Source: JACCXM01 sp046328335
Lineage (GTDB): Bacteria > Chloroflexota > Chloroflexia > Thermomicrobiales > UBA6265
Direction of reading: 5' to 3'
Assembly (NCBI GenBank): GCA_046328335.1
Contig: JAXLWU010000012.1
Span: forward strand, 1-64,000
Length of the DNA stretch: 64,000 nt
Part shown: piece by piece, positions 56,255 to 63,853 of the stretch
Numbering within the stretch: the first letter of the stretch is position 1
How the letters are laid out: every line of letters starts with the position of its first letter
Notes under the pieces: model-generated
Seen by the model: the letters and a program-made list of their open reading frames with translations, nothing else
What the model was told of the DNA's origin: nothing
Database searches by the model: none
Position numbers and translations under genes: made by a program

Positions 56255-56771
56255 ATCGCCGCTGGCCCCATGAAGCAGCCGTCTGGTGCCGGGGTGGAAG
56301 GATCCGTGGCGTTCGCACCGACCACACGGCCGTTGCTCTCGACCGCCGCCGGCCGTGTCATCCCGACGCAGGAGGGATCTCGGCGTGGATGTGAATCGCC
56401 TCGAGCCACGAGACTGCCTGCTCACTGGCTTGCAATGGCGAATTCAAGCGCGGCACCGGAATACGGCATCTGGATGATGAATCTTGCTTTCAGTCACGCG
56501 CCGCAGGCCCCTCCATTTCCATGGGCGAGAGGCTTTTCGCGTCCTTACCCGCGATCAATGCGAAAGTCTCCAACCGAATGCCGTATCAGATTGTGAAGTG
56601 ATAGAGCGCTGAAAACACCGATTCAGCGAAGAACGCACGCTTATGGAAGGATCCGGACAGGGCATTCGCATGCCGGAAGTTGTATCTTGTGATGTAATGC
56701 GAACGCGTTTGTGTGTGTAGTATCAGATAATCACGCAAACGAAGAATTGTCCGATCTAGCGTTGCTTTGCC
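56255..56771. other. Intergenic region with half repeat and AT-rich end
   Basis: About 517 bases. It holds a half copy of the GTGTC repeat at 56355-56392, an imperfect inverted pair (GGAATACGGCATCTGG near 56457 and CCGAATGCCGTATCAG near 56574), and an AT-richer stretch at 56585-56771. No gene is recognised. Confidence 0.4.
56355..56392. repeat. Half copy of the GTGTC dispersed repeat (copy F)
   Basis: CGTGTCATCCCGACGCAGGA then GGGATCTCGGCG is present; the right arm is missing. Confidence 0.6.
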
Positions 56772-57260
56772 TTATCCCGCTTCACAGACGAGTACGTAGT
56801 CTTCGTCATCGCTGGGGGGTTCCCAATACTGAATGTAATGGTTCAGCAGTTCCGCGCTGATCGAGAACGAGTCGTTTGTGGCGGTCAGGTTTCGGCGCGC
56901 CACGCGCTCCCGTATCGTCTCAATGGGGGTATCCAGGTAATACAGGACCGCGTGGGCACCGACGTCCTCAGCCCGTTGCCGCAAGTGATTCCGGAGTTCC
57001 TTTTCCCAGACCCCTTCGTCGATGATGACGTCAATGCCTTTCGCGGCGAGCTGGAACGCGATGTCTCGCGATAATCCGCACATTCTGGCATCGTAGTCCG
57101 CGTACCCGTCGATCGTGGGATCGTTCCCAACCATCTGGATGAGCCACTCGTCCTTCGTGATTCGCACCGCGCCGGTCTGTGCCGCCAACTTCTTCGCGAA
57201 CGTCGTCTTGCCGGCACCGATGAATCCGCAGAGCACAGAGACGGTGGCCTTTGGTTTCAT
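56772..57260 (-). CDS. P-loop kinase-like protein (AAA_33 type)
   Basis: A 162-residue P-loop protein. Walker A is GFIGAGKTTFAKKLA (residues 12-26), followed by VRITKDEWLIQMV with a substrate-site Asp, DVIIDEGVWEKELR (Walker-B-like), and the lid segment IRERVARRN. It looks like a small-molecule or nucleic-acid-end kinase; zeta-toxin and chloramphenicol-phosphotransferase-like proteins share this layout. ATG 57260 follows GGGGAG; the longer frame begins with TTG. GC is lower just downstream, which fits recent acquisition, but the gene itself is not extreme. Confidence 0.8.
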   Translation of the reverse strand: MKPKATVSVLCGFIGAGKTTFAKKLAAQTGAVRITKDEWLIQMVGNDPTIDGYADYDARMCGLSRDIAFQLAAKGIDVIIDEGVWEKELRNHLRQRAEDVGAHAVLYYLDTPIETIRERVARRNLTATNDSFSISAELLNHYIQYWEPPSDDEDYVLVCEAG

Positions 57261-57362
57261 GAGCGGCAACTCCCCGGCGTCATCCCGGACTGTCGGATCT
57301 TGTCCCCAAGGGTACCGTCCGGAACACTACGGGGTGGTGAAGCATGCGAATGAGGATCAGAG

Positions 57363-57623
57363 TCAATTCACCACAACCCTGAATCGGGGTGACGGCACCA
57401 CGTCGCCCATTTCGCGAGCTCCGGCAATCCAGAGCGCGATCACTTCGTCCGCCGCTTTCGCGGTGGCCTCCCGCGTCAATCCATGAGTGTGAAGGTTGGG
57501 AATATCGGGCGCGCTGGCAATGAAGACTCCGTCCTGATCTGACCTTGCGACGACCACCGCGTATCGACTTGCCGCGATCTGGTCAGCGGCTGTCACTTCC
57601 AACTCGTCAAGAGGAAAGTTCAT
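57363..57623 (-). CDS. HicB-like antitoxin-type protein
   Basis: An 86-residue protein with the HicB N-terminal fold: YAVVVARSDQDGVFIASAPD, IPNLHTHGLTREATAKAADE. HicB antitoxins pair with HicA toxins, but no HicA gene is adjacent; the upstream co-oriented gene encodes a membrane protein. There is no C-terminal DNA-binding domain, only a short tail. AGGAG lies 7 bases before ATG 57623. Classified by pattern, moderate confidence. Confidence 0.7.
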   Translation of the reverse strand: MNFPLDELEVTAADQIAASRYAVVVARSDQDGVFIASAPDIPNLHTHGLTREATAKAADEVIALWIAGAREMGDVVPSPRFRVVVN

Positions 57624-57681
57624 GCAGCGTCTCCTCGGACATCAGCCGCGACACGGCATCCGGATCGTAAGACGCGTGATC

Positions 57682-58176
57682 CTATTCCAGTGACCTCAAT
57701 TGTCGCCACCGCATTGTCAGGCCAAGCGCGCAGAGGAACCCGGTGATGGCGGCCAACACGAAAACTGGCAGCAAGAGCGGCCAGTGTACAGTCCAATCGG
57801 GACCCATGCTGCCGCTGCCGTCCACCAGGGCCTCGCCCCGCGACAGAGCAGTGGCGTAGGTCACGGTCACGTACACCGCGATGAGATTGATCATCGCGGA
57901 GCAGAGCACGGCAAGTGGCGTCCGGCGCCACGACCAATGCGCGAAGATCAGGCAGACAAGGGTGATGAAGCCGCAGAGGCTGAGGAGGCCGACGTAGCCC
58001 GCTGGCGAGTCGACGATGACCGTGCCCTGGTTCCTCTGCCACTGCGACCATGACGTACGCGCCATCTCGATGGGCCAGAGGATCGCGAGCGTCAAAAAGC
58101 CTGCACAGCCGAACGCGCTCAACCACAGAACGGCTTCCCATGCGCTGAGCCAGCGCTGAAGGCGGTCCATGTTCAT
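57682..58176 (-). CDS. Four-span membrane protein of unknown function
   Basis: A 164-residue protein with four hydrophobic segments: VLWLSAFGCAGFLTLAILWP, YVGLLSLCGFITLVCLIFAH, AVLCSAMINLIAVYVTVTYA and LLLPVFVLAAITGFLCALGL. No family is recognised. The start at ATG 58176 follows AAAGG; ATG 58170 is an alternative. It is divergent from the GNAT gene and lies upstream of the HicB-like gene by 58 bases. Confidence 0.65.
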   Translation of the reverse strand: MNMDRLQRWLSAWEAVLWLSAFGCAGFLTLAILWPIEMARTSWSQWQRNQGTVIVDSPAGYVGLLSLCGFITLVCLIFAHWSWRRTPLAVLCSAMINLIAVYVTVTYATALSRGEALVDGSGSMGPDWTVHWPLLLPVFVLAAITGFLCALGLTMRWRQLRSLE

Positions 58177-58305
58177 CACGTCATGGCCTTTCGCGATGTG
58201 GCGCTCGGCACCGTTCTTTGTGGGCGGAAGGCGGGGGTACGCACTGCGAGTTGCGGAGAATACTCTTTCACCGTCATCCATGAAGTGCGCCAGGAGAGCG
58301 GCCCG

Positions 58306-58947
58306 GTGCCTGACGTATCCTTCACCAACGCCCAGCGACGTTGGGTGACAACAGGGGGCATCCTCATCGCATCAGGAAAACGGCGACACCGACACATCGA
58401 GTTCCATTCCGGCGCGAACGCGCTGCTGGCGCTGATGGGGGAGATCGGCGCCGTCTACCGCGAAGCATTCGGGCAGTCGCCCTATTTTCGTGTCGAAGCG
58501 GACGTTGCCGAATTCGCGGAGAGCATGGCGGCGCATTCCGCCCGCGCCGGTTTTCGGCTGGTCCTGGCCAGGGACGATCGTGACGGCACGGTCGTGGGCT
58601 TCACCTATGGCTACACCCTCGCCCCCGGTCACTGGTGGTACGAGCAGGTGGCGCCGCTGCTGCCGCCGGAGGGGATGAGCGCGATCCTCGACGACGCGTT
58701 TCTGCTGACGCAGATCGCGGTGACACCCCGCGCCCAGGGCCAGGGACTCGGCAGCCGGTTGCATGACGCGCTGCTGGATGGCATTCCGCAGCCGCGAGCG
58801 CTTCTCTCGACCCGGCAGGACGACTCTCCGGCGCGTCATCTCTACGCACGGCGAGGCTGGCTTCCCCTCCTGTCAGACGTTTCGTTCCCGGGCGCCAACC
58901 ATCCGTATCTGGTGATGATCCGGGAGTTGCCAACTCTCACCGAGTGA
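58306..58947 (+). CDS. GNAT family N-acetyltransferase
   Basis: A 213-residue acetyltransferase. The acetyl-CoA-binding motif is LLTQIAVTPRAQGQGLGSRL, the classic Q/RxxGxG/A loop; VVGFTYGYTLAPG and RHLYARRGWLPLL (C-terminal motif) complete the fold. Substrate is unknown. GTG 58306 is chosen because AGGAG lies 9-10 bases upstream; an in-frame ATG 58183 would add 41 residues with no family match. Confidence 0.8.
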   Translation: MPDVSFTNAQRRWVTTGGILIASGKRRHRHIEFHSGANALLALMGEIGAVYREAFGQSPYFRVEADVAEFAESMAAHSARAGFRLVLARDDRDGTVVGFTYGYTLAPGHWWYEQVAPLLPPEGMSAILDDAFLLTQIAVTPRAQGQGLGSRLHDALLDGIPQPRALLSTRQDDSPARHLYARRGWLPLLSDVSFPGANHPYLVMIRELPTLTE

Positions 58948-59019
58948 TCGACATAATCACCATTGGTCCGCAATGTGCGTGAACCCATGGTCACTCGAAG
59001 TAGAGGAGGAGATGCCGAC

Positions 59020-59391
59020 GTGCAGATGAAACTCGAACTGGTGCCCGTTCCCGTGACCGATGTCGACCGCGCCAAGGATTTCTACGTCGATCAGGTCGGG
59101 TTCAATGCCGATCACGATCATCGCGTCCAGGAGGGGCTGCGCTTCGTGCAGTTGACGCCGCCCGGCTCAGCCTGTTCGATTGTCATCGGTGAGGGCATTA
59201 CCGAGATGGCGCCGGGCTCGCAGAAATTGCTGCAGATGGTGGTCGAAGATGTCGCGGCGGTGCGAGAGGCGCTCGCGGCCCGTGGCGTCGGCGTCAGCGA
59301 CATCGAAGTGATGCCCTGGGGTTCCTTCGCATTCTTCAGCGACCCCGACGGCAATTCCTGGGCACTGCAGCAGTTGCCAGCGCGACCCTGA
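59020..59391 (+). CDS. VOC/glyoxalase family protein
   Basis: A 123-residue vicinal-oxygen-chelate protein. It starts LELVPVPVTDVDRAKDFYVD, has GLRFVQLTPPGSACSIVIGE, and ends with the metal-side motif GSFAFFSDPDGNSWALQQ. One domain is present, so it would work as a dimer; metal ligands are only partly conserved. Glyoxalase, dioxygenase or resistance roles are possible. GAGGAGGAG lies 8 bases before GTG 59020. Confidence 0.85.
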   Translation: MQMKLELVPVPVTDVDRAKDFYVDQVGFNADHDHRVQEGLRFVQLTPPGSACSIVIGEGITEMAPGSQKLLQMVVEDVAAVREALAARGVGVSDIEVMPWGSFAFFSDPDGNSWALQQLPARP

Positions 59392-59394
59392 CGC

Positions 59395-59408
59395 GCCGGT
59401 CGACCGGC
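59395..59408. terminator. Palindrome between converging genes
   Basis: GCCGGTCGACCGGC is a perfect 14-base palindrome right after the VOC stop, facing the end of the cupredoxin gene. TTCAGCCG follows. Weak terminator candidate. Confidence 0.4.
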
Positions 59409-59438
59409 TTCAGCCGAACTGCGGGGTTCGCGTTTGCC

Positions 59439-60365
59439 TTAAGGCACGACGGTCAGGGTCGTCTCCATACCCTTGTCGCGGTGCGCGCCATCGTCGAGCG
59501 GGCAGTAGAGGGTGTATTCGCCTTCGCTGAGGGTGACCGTGAGCACGGTCGCCGCACCGGGCGCTACCGGCTCGGCGAGCGACGCGACCTCGGTTCCACC
59601 GCTCTCGATCGCCAGGCTGTGGGGCTCGGTCCCTTCGTTGGTGACGACGAGGTTGACCTTCCCGGCACGGATCTTGGCCGGCGCCTCGACGATCCACTCG
59701 AAGATGGCGACATCGACGACCTGCACCGGTTCGACGGTCGCGGTCGGTTCCGGGATCGTCTCCAGTTCGACGCTCGGCGTGGCGGCTGCCAGTTCGCGCG
59801 TCTCGGCGACGGTGCGCTCCCCGGCGAGGAAGACCGAGATACCAGTGGTGCCGGGATCGCTCGAACCGAGGAAGGCGATGCCGGTGAACCCTGAATCGTT
59901 GCGGGGCGAGAGTTTCACCACCAGCGAACCACCTTCGCTCACCACGCCGCCCAGATCGCCACAGGCGATCACGGTGTCAGGCGCGTCCGGAGAGAGGGAG
60001 ACGCTGACGCTCGTTTGTCCCGCGAGGAGATCGTCGAGCGGCAGCGGCACGGTGGTGTAGGAGCGCTCGGCCTCGATCGCCGATCCCTGACCTTTGGCCT
60101 CGCCAGCGGAGGTATCCAGCCCCGTCAGCGTCGCGATCGTCTCGCCCGGAGCGGTGCAGGAGCCACTGACGATGGCCGCCGGCCGTTCGGCGACGAGTTG
60201 GCCGAAATCGACCGCTACCGGCGTGGCCGGTGTGGCGATCCCTTCCTGCGCCAGCGATTCCCGCTGAGCGCCGCCGAGAATTCCCACTACGACAAGCGCC
60301 AAGAGCGCCATGGTCAAGCCCGCGGTCAGCCCGTGTCGCTCGACTCTCCTGTTTGCGATCTTCAC
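59439..60365 (-). CDS. Exported protein with C-terminal cupredoxin domain
   Basis: A 308-residue protein. A signal anchor (LTAGLTMALLALVVVGILGG) opens it. Residues about 40-190 are unrecognised, with beta-rich repeats; a Pro/Glu-rich linker (ELETIPEPTATVEPVQ) follows. The last 90 residues are cupredoxin-like: EPHSLAIES (first His), YTLYCPLDDGAHRDKGM (Cys, second His, Met), giving a full type 1 copper set. It is probably an extracytoplasmic electron carrier or copper protein. GTG 60365 is preferred; ATG 60311 is the next candidate. Confidence 0.8.
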   Translation of the reverse strand: MKIANRRVERHGLTAGLTMALLALVVVGILGGAQRESLAQEGIATPATPVAVDFGQLVAERPAAIVSGSCTAPGETIATLTGLDTSAGEAKGQGSAIEAERSYTTVPLPLDDLLAGQTSVSVSLSPDAPDTVIACGDLGGVVSEGGSLVVKLSPRNDSGFTGIAFLGSSDPGTTGISVFLAGERTVAETRELAAATPSVELETIPEPTATVEPVQVVDVAIFEWIVEAPAKIRAGKVNLVVTNEGTEPHSLAIESGGTEVASLAEPVAPGAATVLTVTLSEGEYTLYCPLDDGAHRDKGMETTLTVVP

Positions 60366-60446
60366 GGCCCCTCGATTCCGTGCGCACTCGCTCCGGTCGC
60401 ACACGGTACCTGAAGGCGCGGCGTGGAACAACGCGGGTGGAAGATG

Positions 60447-61058
60447 TTACCGATCGAACAGGCGGCGATGTGCTTCAAGTACGCTCAAGTTGGCGGGATC
60501 ACGACCGATCAAACGCAGCGACCCGGCGACTGGCACGACCCCAGGCCGGAGCACCCGAAAGTACCAGCCGCTGCGCCCGGTCTGGACGAACCGCTTGAGC
60601 AGATCGGGTCGGCCGGTGACCGTTGCCAACTTGTAACAAGGCGACCGCGGTTGGGAGATCTGCAGGATGGCGTCCCCCCAGACCCAGACGTCACCGATGC
60701 GGACCGCGTCCTCCAGCCAGCCTTGGGTGGTCAGGTTCTCGCCGAAGGAGCCCGGACCGAAGGCCGCCCCGAGTTCCGCGTTCCAGATCGGCAGGTGCTC
60801 GGCCGGATAGGCGTAGACCGCCTTGTCGGTCCCGCCGTGGACGGTGAGGTCGGCCTGCCGATCGCCGGCCAGGTTGAGGGTGTCCAGATAGAGCGTTGCG
60901 GCGGTGACCGGTTCTTTGACGATAGCGCTCAGCACTGGCTCGCCGGAGCGCAGCCGCCCGATCTCGCGCGGCAGTCCGACGTTGACCGATACCACCGCGA
61001 GCGGGGAGAACGCTTCCCGTGCTTGCGCCGATGTGGGGACGGGAGCAAGGTCCGTCAT
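60447..61058 (-). CDS. MOSC domain protein (YiiM-like)
   Basis: A 203-residue MOSC protein. The N-terminal strand SVNVGLPREI, then LAGDRQADLTVHGGTDKAVY (family hallmark), FGENLTTQGW, and SQPRSPCYKLA with the conserved cysteine. MOSC proteins bind the molybdenum cofactor and act in reductive detoxification of N-hydroxylated compounds. AAGGAAGG lies 8 bases before ATG 61058. It overlaps no neighbour but is co-oriented with the downstream cupredoxin gene (82-base gap). Confidence 0.88.
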   Translation of the reverse strand: MTDLAPVPTSAQAREAFSPLAVVSVNVGLPREIGRLRSGEPVLSAIVKEPVTAATLYLDTLNLAGDRQADLTVHGGTDKAVYAYPAEHLPIWNAELGAAFGPGSFGENLTTQGWLEDAVRIGDVWVWGDAILQISQPRSPCYKLATVTGRPDLLKRFVQTGRSGWYFRVLRPGVVPVAGSLRLIGRDPANLSVLEAHRRLFDR

Positions 61059-61129
61059 GGCGTTGTCCTTCCTTCGTGCGCGAGGCGAGGACCGCAAGTC
61101 CCGGCCCTCGCCTCGCCGTTGCCAACCCG

Positions 61130-62152
61130 CTACGACCCGGCGCGGAACATGGTGGAAGCGAGGAACCGGGTAATCAGCCCGGCGATCGCCGCGGCATGGT
61201 CCTCCAGGGCGAAGTGCCCGGCGTCGAGGAGGTGCAACTCCGCGTCAGGCAAATCGCGCCGATACCCCTCTGCCCCTTCGACACCGAAGATCGGGTCATT
61301 GCGGCCCCAGGCGATGAGGGTCGGTGGGCGTTGCGCCCGGAAATAGGCGTGCCACTCCGGGTAGCGCTCGAGGTTGGAAAGGTAGTCGTAGAAGAGGGCT
61401 AACTGGATTTCATCGTTGCACGGACGATCGAGCAGGGCCTGATCGGTGCTCCAGGCGTCAGGGCTGATCCGGGCAGGGTCGCTCGCGCCTTCAAGGTATT
61501 GGAAGCGCGTTGTTTCCGGCGTCAGGAATGCGCGGAGCACCTTGTCGCTGGCGGCGGTGCGGGGCGCCATGCCGGAGGTGCGCAGCGGCTGCGAGAGTTC
61601 GGTGAGACCCTCCTCGTAGGCGTTGGTGTTCTGCACGATCAACGCCTCGACCCGTTCCGGCCGCTGCGTCGCCAGACGGAACCCGACCGGACCGCCGTAG
61701 TCCTGCATGTAGAGACTGTACCGCTCGAGGCCGACCGCATCGACGAACGCTGCGATCACCGCGGCGAGATGGTCGAAGGTGTAGGCAAAGGCCTCTACGT
61801 CCGGTGCGTCGCTCTGACCGAATCCCGGGTAATCGGGCGCAACGAGATGGTACGTCCCAGCGAGCAACGGGATCAGATCGCGAAACATGTGCGACGAAGA
61901 GGGGAAGCCGTGCAGGAGCAGGATGGTGGGGTTGGCTGGATCACCCGCCTCTCGGTAGAAGATCGACAGACCATCGACCGTGACCGAGCGGTAGGAGGTC
62001 GGCTGCGCGACGTAGTCGACCGCGGCCTGTGGACTTGCCGCCACGGACGGACGCTTGGCGAGCGGCAGAGCGGAGACGAGAGCGGCGGCGCCGCCGCCGC
62101 CGACCACGTGACGGCGGTCGAACCGCATCGAGCGGGAAAAATTGACGTTCAT
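61130..62152 (-). CDS. Exported alpha/beta hydrolase, haloalkane dehalogenase/epoxide hydrolase-like
   Basis: A 340-residue protein. The Tat-type leader FDRRHVVGGGGAAALVSALP suggests export. The hydrolase core has LLHGFPSSSHMFRDL (HGFP oxyanion region), the nucleophile elbow MQDYGGPVGF with Asp as nucleophile, a late acidic site near WGRNDPIFG, and the base His in DAGHFALEDH. The Asp nucleophile fits haloalkane dehalogenases and epoxide hydrolases rather than serine esterases. AAAGGGGAT lies 6-8 bases before ATG 62152. It may be cotranscribed with the MOSC gene (71-base gap). Confidence 0.85.
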   Translation of the reverse strand: MNVNFSRSMRFDRRHVVGGGGAAALVSALPLAKRPSVAASPQAAVDYVAQPTSYRSVTVDGLSIFYREAGDPANPTILLLHGFPSSSHMFRDLIPLLAGTYHLVAPDYPGFGQSDAPDVEAFAYTFDHLAAVIAAFVDAVGLERYSLYMQDYGGPVGFRLATQRPERVEALIVQNTNAYEEGLTELSQPLRTSGMAPRTAASDKVLRAFLTPETTRFQYLEGASDPARISPDAWSTDQALLDRPCNDEIQLALFYDYLSNLERYPEWHAYFRAQRPPTLIAWGRNDPIFGVEGAEGYRRDLPDAELHLLDAGHFALEDHAAAIAGLITRFLASTMFRAGS

Positions 62153-62268
62153 GACAGATCCCCTTTCTGAGGGAGAGGAAACCATCGCGTTCATTGGGCG
62201 ATGGCCGAGTGGTGGAGATGAGGGCGCCGAACCTGATCCGGATCGAATCACCCACCCCGCTCAGTTGC

Positions 62269-62291
62269 GGCGCCCCCAATTTGGGGGCGCC
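62269..62291. terminator. Perfect 23-base palindromic hairpin
   Basis: GGCGCCCCCAA and TTGGGGGCGCC are exact reverse complements with one base between them. The hairpin lies in the gap between the dehalogenase-like gene (minus) and the CGNR gene (plus), so it is in leader or promoter sequence rather than after a gene. Confidence 0.5.
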
Positions 62292-62362
62292 GATTGCCAA
62301 AGGAACGAATGCACTCCTTTCTCCGCGGACCTGATCGATCCGTCGCGAGTGAACGTCCGTTC

Positions 62363-62425
62363 CTCATATCCATGGCTTAGAAGAACTAGACATGGATATG
62401 AGCATATCGGAGCAGGTTATCCATG
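62363..62425. promoter_or_regulatory. Candidate operator with three TATCCATG half-sites
   Basis: CTCATATCCATG (62363-62374) and CATGGATATGAG (62391-62402) are perfect 12-bp reverse complements separated by 16 bases. A third half-site TATCCATG lies at 62418-62425. The region is AT-richer than its surroundings. It is between divergently transcribed genes, so it could be bound by a regulator such as the adjacent CGNR-type protein. Confidence 0.5.
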
Positions 62426-62533
62426 TCAAGAGGTTCGTAGAGGTGTATATTTGAGTACGAGATCCACGGCGCGGGATTCGCGCATCGTTCCGGTACCGGC
62501 TGGATCTGATGGTTGCGCGCGGACCACCGCCGC

Positions 62534-62580
62534 GCGAGGGGTCGCGCCGCGGCTCGGAGCGACACATCGTGGAGGCGCAG
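62534..62580. repeat. Right-arm relic of the GTGTC dispersed repeat (copy G)
   Basis: GAGGGGTCGCGCCGCGGCTC then GGAGCGACACATCGTG resembles the right arm of copy C (CTCGCCGCGGCTCGGAACGA). The left arm is absent or very diverged. Confidence 0.5.
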
Positions 62581-62629
62581 GACGCCCATTACGGCAAGAC
62601 GTTCGCCTGTTTGTCAGGAGGTCCACCCC

Positions 62630-63325
62630 ATGTCGATTGCCACCGCTGGCGCTGACCCTCCCGCGTTCGTCTTCATTGGTGATGCGCTGCCGCTCGATTT
62701 CGTCAATACCGAGGTCGTGGTACGCGGCAAGCGGCGCGATCTGCTCGCTGATCCGGCCAACCTGGCGAGGTGGTGGGACGCCGCCCGGCTGCGCTATCCC
62801 GGTGCGGGGCTCGATGCCGATCATCCATTCCTGGCGCCACCCGACGAGGAACTGCTCACCGCCGCGCGTTCGTTGCGGGCGGCCCTGCGCGCGATTTTCG
62901 GTGCTGTCGCTGACGGTGCGCCGATCCCAGCCGATCACCTGGCCGCGCTGAATCGCATCCTGCGAACGGGATTCACCGTCGTGTCCGTCGCTACTGACGG
63001 GCAGCCGTATCTGAGTGGTGGGAGCCACGACCCTGGCGCCGACGGCCTGCTCTTCCCGCTGGGCCGCGCCGCGGCCGAGTTGCTGACAGCCGGTGAACCA
63101 GCCCGATTGCACCGCTGCGAGAACGAGCGCTGTATCCTGCTCTTCTACGACACCACCAGAAGCGCGACCCGTCGCTGGTGTAGCACCGGTTGCATGGAGC
63201 GGGCCCGCTCGCTCCGCCGCTATCGGGAGCAGAAGGCGGGCGGTGAGCGGCGAGCGCCGAGGGCACACAAAAGCCCCCTCCCATCGGGATGGGAGGGGGC
63301 GGGGCACTCGCTGGATCGGGGGTGA
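62630..63325 (+). CDS. ABATE/CGNR-type zinc-finger regulator
   Basis: A 231-residue protein. The ABATE domain begins LPLDFVNTEVVVRGKRRDLL and continues with helices (LRAALRAIFGAVADG). The C-terminal zinc finger is RCENERCILLFYDTTRSATR then RWCSTGCMERARS, with four cysteines; the usual CGNR tetrad is CMER here. Such proteins are thought to be DNA-binding stress regulators. AGGAGG lies 8 bases before ATG 62630. The last 20 codons run through a terminator hairpin belonging to the convergent hsp20 gene. Confidence 0.85.
   Translation: MSIATAGADPPAFVFIGDALPLDFVNTEVVVRGKRRDLLADPANLARWWDAARLRYPGAGLDADHPFLAPPDEELLTAARSLRAALRAIFGAVADGAPIPADHLAALNRILRTGFTVVSVATDGQPYLSGGSHDPGADGLLFPLGRAAAELLTAGEPARLHRCENERCILLFYDTTRSATRRWCSTGCMERARSLRRYREQKAGGERRAPRAHKSPLPSGWEGAGHSLDRG
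63269..63300 (-). terminator. Rho-independent terminator of the hsp20 gene
   Basis: GCCCCCTCCCAT (63273-63284) pairs perfectly with ATGGGAGGGGGC (63289-63300). Read on the minus strand, the stem is followed by TTTTGTG, a good terminator tail for the hsp20 gene ending at 63347. The stem lies inside the last codons of the convergent CGNR-type gene. Confidence 0.8.
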
Positions 63326-63346
63326 TCGCGGGCCGAAACCTCGTCG

Positions 63347-63853
63347 CTACTCCTTGGCCGTGCTCCCGGCTTCGATCGCCTGATCCTGCTCCTGATCGGC
63401 GATGCCCTTGATCGCGATCCGGAACGGCTTGGCGCGCTCTGCCTTGGGCAGGCTCACCCGCACGATTCCGTGCTCGAAGGTCGCTTCCGCCTTGCCGGCG
63501 TCGACCTCGAAGGGAAGGGTCACGCTGCGGCGGAACTGGCCGTGCCACAACTCGTGCAGGTACCAGGTCGCGCCTTTGCCCTGCTCGCTCTCCGCCACGC
63601 TCGGGATCGTCCCGGCGACGGTGACCACATTCTGATTGACGGTGATCTCCAGATTGGCGGGATCCATGCCCGGGATCGCGGCAATCACGACCGCTTCATC
63701 CTGAGTGGCATAGACATCGAGCGGCAGCGCGCGGACCACTGTGCCATTGCTGCCACGGGTACCCCGGGACGGAACGAAACTCTCCTCCAGCAACTGATTC
63801 ATCGCATCGCGCAGCACCACAAAATCCTGTCCGAAGGGAAACGTACTGACCAT
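63347..63853 (-). CDS. Hsp20/alpha-crystallin small heat-shock protein
   Basis: A 168-residue small heat-shock protein. The N-terminal arm MVSTFPFGQDFVVLRDAMNQ is followed by the alpha-crystallin domain (about 45-140): LDVYATQDEAVVIAAIPGMD, VTVAGTIPS, GQFRRSVTLPFEVD and the signature FEHGIVRVSLPKAE (A-x-x-x-n-G-v-L type). It holds unfolding proteins in the cytosol. AGGAGG lies 9 bases before ATG 63853; the longer frame upstream shows no support. It is probably monocistronic with its own terminator. Confidence 0.9.
   Translation of the reverse strand: MVSTFPFGQDFVVLRDAMNQLLEESFVPSRGTRGSNGTVVRALPLDVYATQDEAVVIAAIPGMDPANLEITVNQNVVTVAGTIPSVAESEQGKGATWYLHELWHGQFRRSVTLPFEVDAGKAEATFEHGIVRVSLPKAERAKPFRIAIKGIADQEQDQAIEAGSTAKE

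Noticed and set aside
57363..57623. Complete HicAB toxin-antitoxin pair
   Set aside because: No HicA-like frame with the catalytic His lies directly upstream or downstream; only the HicB-like part is supportable.
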